Positions 61,627-64,000 of a stretch of 64,000 nucleotides of DNA are shown here, piece after piece. The translations under genes and the position numbers were made by a program. Numbering within the stretch: the first letter of the stretch is position 1; each line of letters opens with the position of its first letter. Source of the stretch: Petrolisthes cinctipes (lineage: Eukaryota; Arthropoda; Malacostraca; Decapoda; Porcellanidae); contig JAWQEG010001234.1 of NCBI GenBank assembly GCA_033782935.1, positions 2,302,501 to 2,366,500 of the forward strand, in the 5' to 3' direction. The notes below the pieces were generated by a model. That model was not told where the DNA came from, ran no database searches, and worked only from the letters and a program-made list of their open reading frames with translations.

Positions 61627-64000
61627 ATCTACCTCCCCTTCAATGACTGTTGATATTTACAGTCCAATCACTGTACTGACACCCACACACCTACCACCCA
61701 AAGAATGACTGTTGATATATTCACAATCCAAGCATTGTAATGATACCCACACACTCACCACCCCATAAATGACTGCTGATATTTACAGTCCACGCACTGA
61801 AATGAAACCCTCACACCCTCTACCCCATGAATGACTGTTGATATTTACACTCCATGCACAGTAATGACACCCACACACCCACCAAACTATAAATGACTGT
61901 TGATATTTACAGTCCAAGCAATGTAATGATGCACACACACCCACCACCCCATGAATGACAATTGATATTTACAGTCCAAGCACTGTAATTACACCAACAC
62001 ACCCACCACCCCATGAATGACTGTTGATATTTACTGTCCAATCAATGTAATGGCACCCAAACACCTACCAACCCATGAAATACTTTTGATATTTACAGTC
62101 CAAGCACTGTAATGATACCCACACACATACCCCTTATGAATGACTGTTGACATATACAGTCCAAGCACTGTAATGACACCCACAGACCCACCACCCCATT
62201 AATGACTGTTTATATTTACAGGTCAAGCACTGTAATGACACACACACACCTACCACCCCTTGAATGACTGTTGATATTTACAGTCCAATCACTGTAATGA
62301 CACCCACATACCCACCACCCCATGAATGACTGTTGATATTTACAGTCCAAGCAATTTAATGATATCCACACAAATACCACCCGATAAACAACTGTTGATA
62401 TTTACAGTCCAAGCACTGTAATGACACCAACACACCTACCAACCCATGAATGACTGTTGATATTTACAGTCCAAGCACTGTAATGACAGCCATACACCCA
62501 TTACTTCATGAATGACTTTTGATATTTACAGTCCAAGCACTATAAGGACACCCACACACCAAACACCCCATAAATGACTGTTGATATTTACTGTCCAATT
62601 AATGTAATGACACCCACGGATCAACCACCCCATTAATGACTGTTGATATTTACAGGTCAAGCACTGTAATGACACACACACACACCCACCTTTCCCATGA
62701 ATGACTGTTTATAATTATAGGTCAAGCACTGTAATGACACCCACACACCCGTCACCCCAGGAATGACTGTTGATATTTACAATCCAAGCATTGTAATGAT
62801 AACCACACACCCACCACCCCATAAATGACTGTTGATATTTACAGTCCAAGCACTGAAATGAAACCCTCACACCCTCCACCCCATGAATGACTGTTGATAT
62901 ATACAGTCCATGCACCATAATGACACCCACACACCCACCAAACTATAAATGACTGTTGATATTTACAGTCCAACCACTGTAATGATGCTAACACATCCAC
63001 CAACCCATATATGACTGTCCATATTTACAGTCCATGCACTGTAATGACACCCACACACCCACCACCCTATTAATGACTTTTGATAGTTATAGCTCAAGCA
63101 ATGTAATGATACCCACACACCTACCACCCCATGAAAGACTTTTGATATTTACAGTCCAAGTACTGTAATGATACCCACACACATACCCCATATGAATGAC
63201 TGTTGACATTTACAGTCCAAGCACTGTAATGACACCCACAGACCCACCACCCCATGAAAGACTTTTGATATTTACAGTCCAAGAACTGTAAAGACATCCA
63301 CATACTCACCAACCCATGAATGATTGTTGATATTTAAAGTTCAAACACTGTCATGACACCCAAACACCCACCACCCCAATGAATGACAGTTGATATTTAC
63401 ATTCCAAGCACTGTAATTACTCAAACACACCCACCACCCCATAAATGACTGTTGATATTTACAGTCCAAACCCTGTAATGACACCCACACACCAACCACC
63501 CCTGGAATGACTCTTGATATTTACAGTCCAATCACTGTAATGACACCCACACTCCTACCATTCCATGAATTACTGTTGATATTTTCATTCCAAGCACTGT
63601 AATGACACCAACACAACCACCCACCCCTTATGAATGACTGTTGACATTTACAGTCCAAGCACTGTAATGACACACACACACCTACCACCCTTTGAATGAC
63701 TGTTGATAATTACATTTTAAGCACTGTAATGACACCCACATACCCACCACCCCATTAATGACTGTTGATATTTACAGTCCAAGCACTGGAATGATACCCA
63801 AACAAACACCACCCCATGAATAACTGTTAAAATTTACAGTCCAAGCACTGTAATGACACCCACACACCCACCACCCCATAAATGACTGTTGATATTTACA
63901 GACCAAGCACTGTAAAGACACCCATATACCCCCCACCCCATGAATGATTGTTGATATTTACACTCCAAGCACTGTAATGACACCCACAAACCCATCACCC
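61627..64000 (-). repeat. HOR-E copy 2, cut by window end
   Basis: Second copy of 59,081-61,626 with changed monomer number. TAAAGACATCCACATACTC at about 61,174 recurs near 63,289 (offset about 2,115), and the CCGTCACCCCAGGAATG monomer at about 60,138 recurs near 62,749 (offset 2,611). So the copies are rearranged internally. Confidence 0.75.

Larger units (their letters stand above)
57529..64000 (-). repeat. 62-bp satellite array, reversed polarity (continuation)
   Basis: About 104 monomers, same orientation as 48,161-51,668, and resuming in register after the gypsy insertion: 57,532 onward aligns with 50,129 onward. Landmark monomers (TTTTCCCATGAATGAC or CTTTCCCATGAATGAC) occur near 57,912 and 62,690. 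No gene seen. Confidence 0.95.

Noticed and set aside
1..64000. CRISPR-like regular repeats
   Set aside because: The repeats are contiguous 62-bp monomers with no unique spacers and no cas genes, and the window contains eukaryotic retroelements.

Overview
The window is eukaryotic repeat DNA. It holds no cellular gene that I can support, no rRNA or tRNA gene, and no CRISPR array. About 55 of the 64 kb is one satellite family with a 62-bp monomer. The rest is a broken, inverted pair of Penelope-like element (PLE) fragments and one nearly complete Ty3/gypsy LTR retrotransposon. A GIY-YIG-bearing PLE together with a CsRn1-like gypsy element points to an animal, most likely an invertebrate. The species cannot be read from the sequence, and an arthropod or other bilaterian is only a guess.

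Layout. 1-45,085: satellite with the G/T-rich strand on top, about 725 monomers, organised into higher-order repeats (HORs) of about 0.5, 3.3, 3.7-5.5, 2.3 and 2.1 kb. 45,086-47,023: 5'-truncated PLE fragment on the minus strand. 47,024-48,160: a second PLE fragment on the plus strand that repeats the 3' part of the first one as an inverted copy. 48,161-51,668: the same satellite, now with the C/A-rich strand on top. 51,669-57,528: gypsy element on the minus strand with two 511-bp LTRs, PPT, pol, gag, a repeat-filled leader and a tRNA-Trp-type primer-binding site. 57,529-64,000: satellite again in minus orientation.

The main observation is that satellite polarity reverses exactly at the PLE. 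The two PLE fragments, plus at least one flanking monomer on each side, form an interrupted palindrome with a 785-bp single-copy spacer. One inner edge of the palindrome lies just before the YVDD catalytic motif of the reverse transcriptase. Both arms share one old frameshift and then carry private damage. The element was therefore already dead when the inverted duplication formed, and the fold-back is probably not a sequencing artefact.

The gypsy element is younger: its LTRs differ at about seven positions. It carries an unusual leader in which the LTR-tail/PBS segment is amplified as a 36-bp minisatellite. A second, 20-bp minisatellite in the leader shares a 12-mer with the host satellite. 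Its pol is intact by eye through the integrase catalytic core and then has one frameshift before the integrase C-terminal domain.

The many short W/C-rich open frames in the satellite are artefacts of a 62-bp period with few stops and are not annotated as genes.
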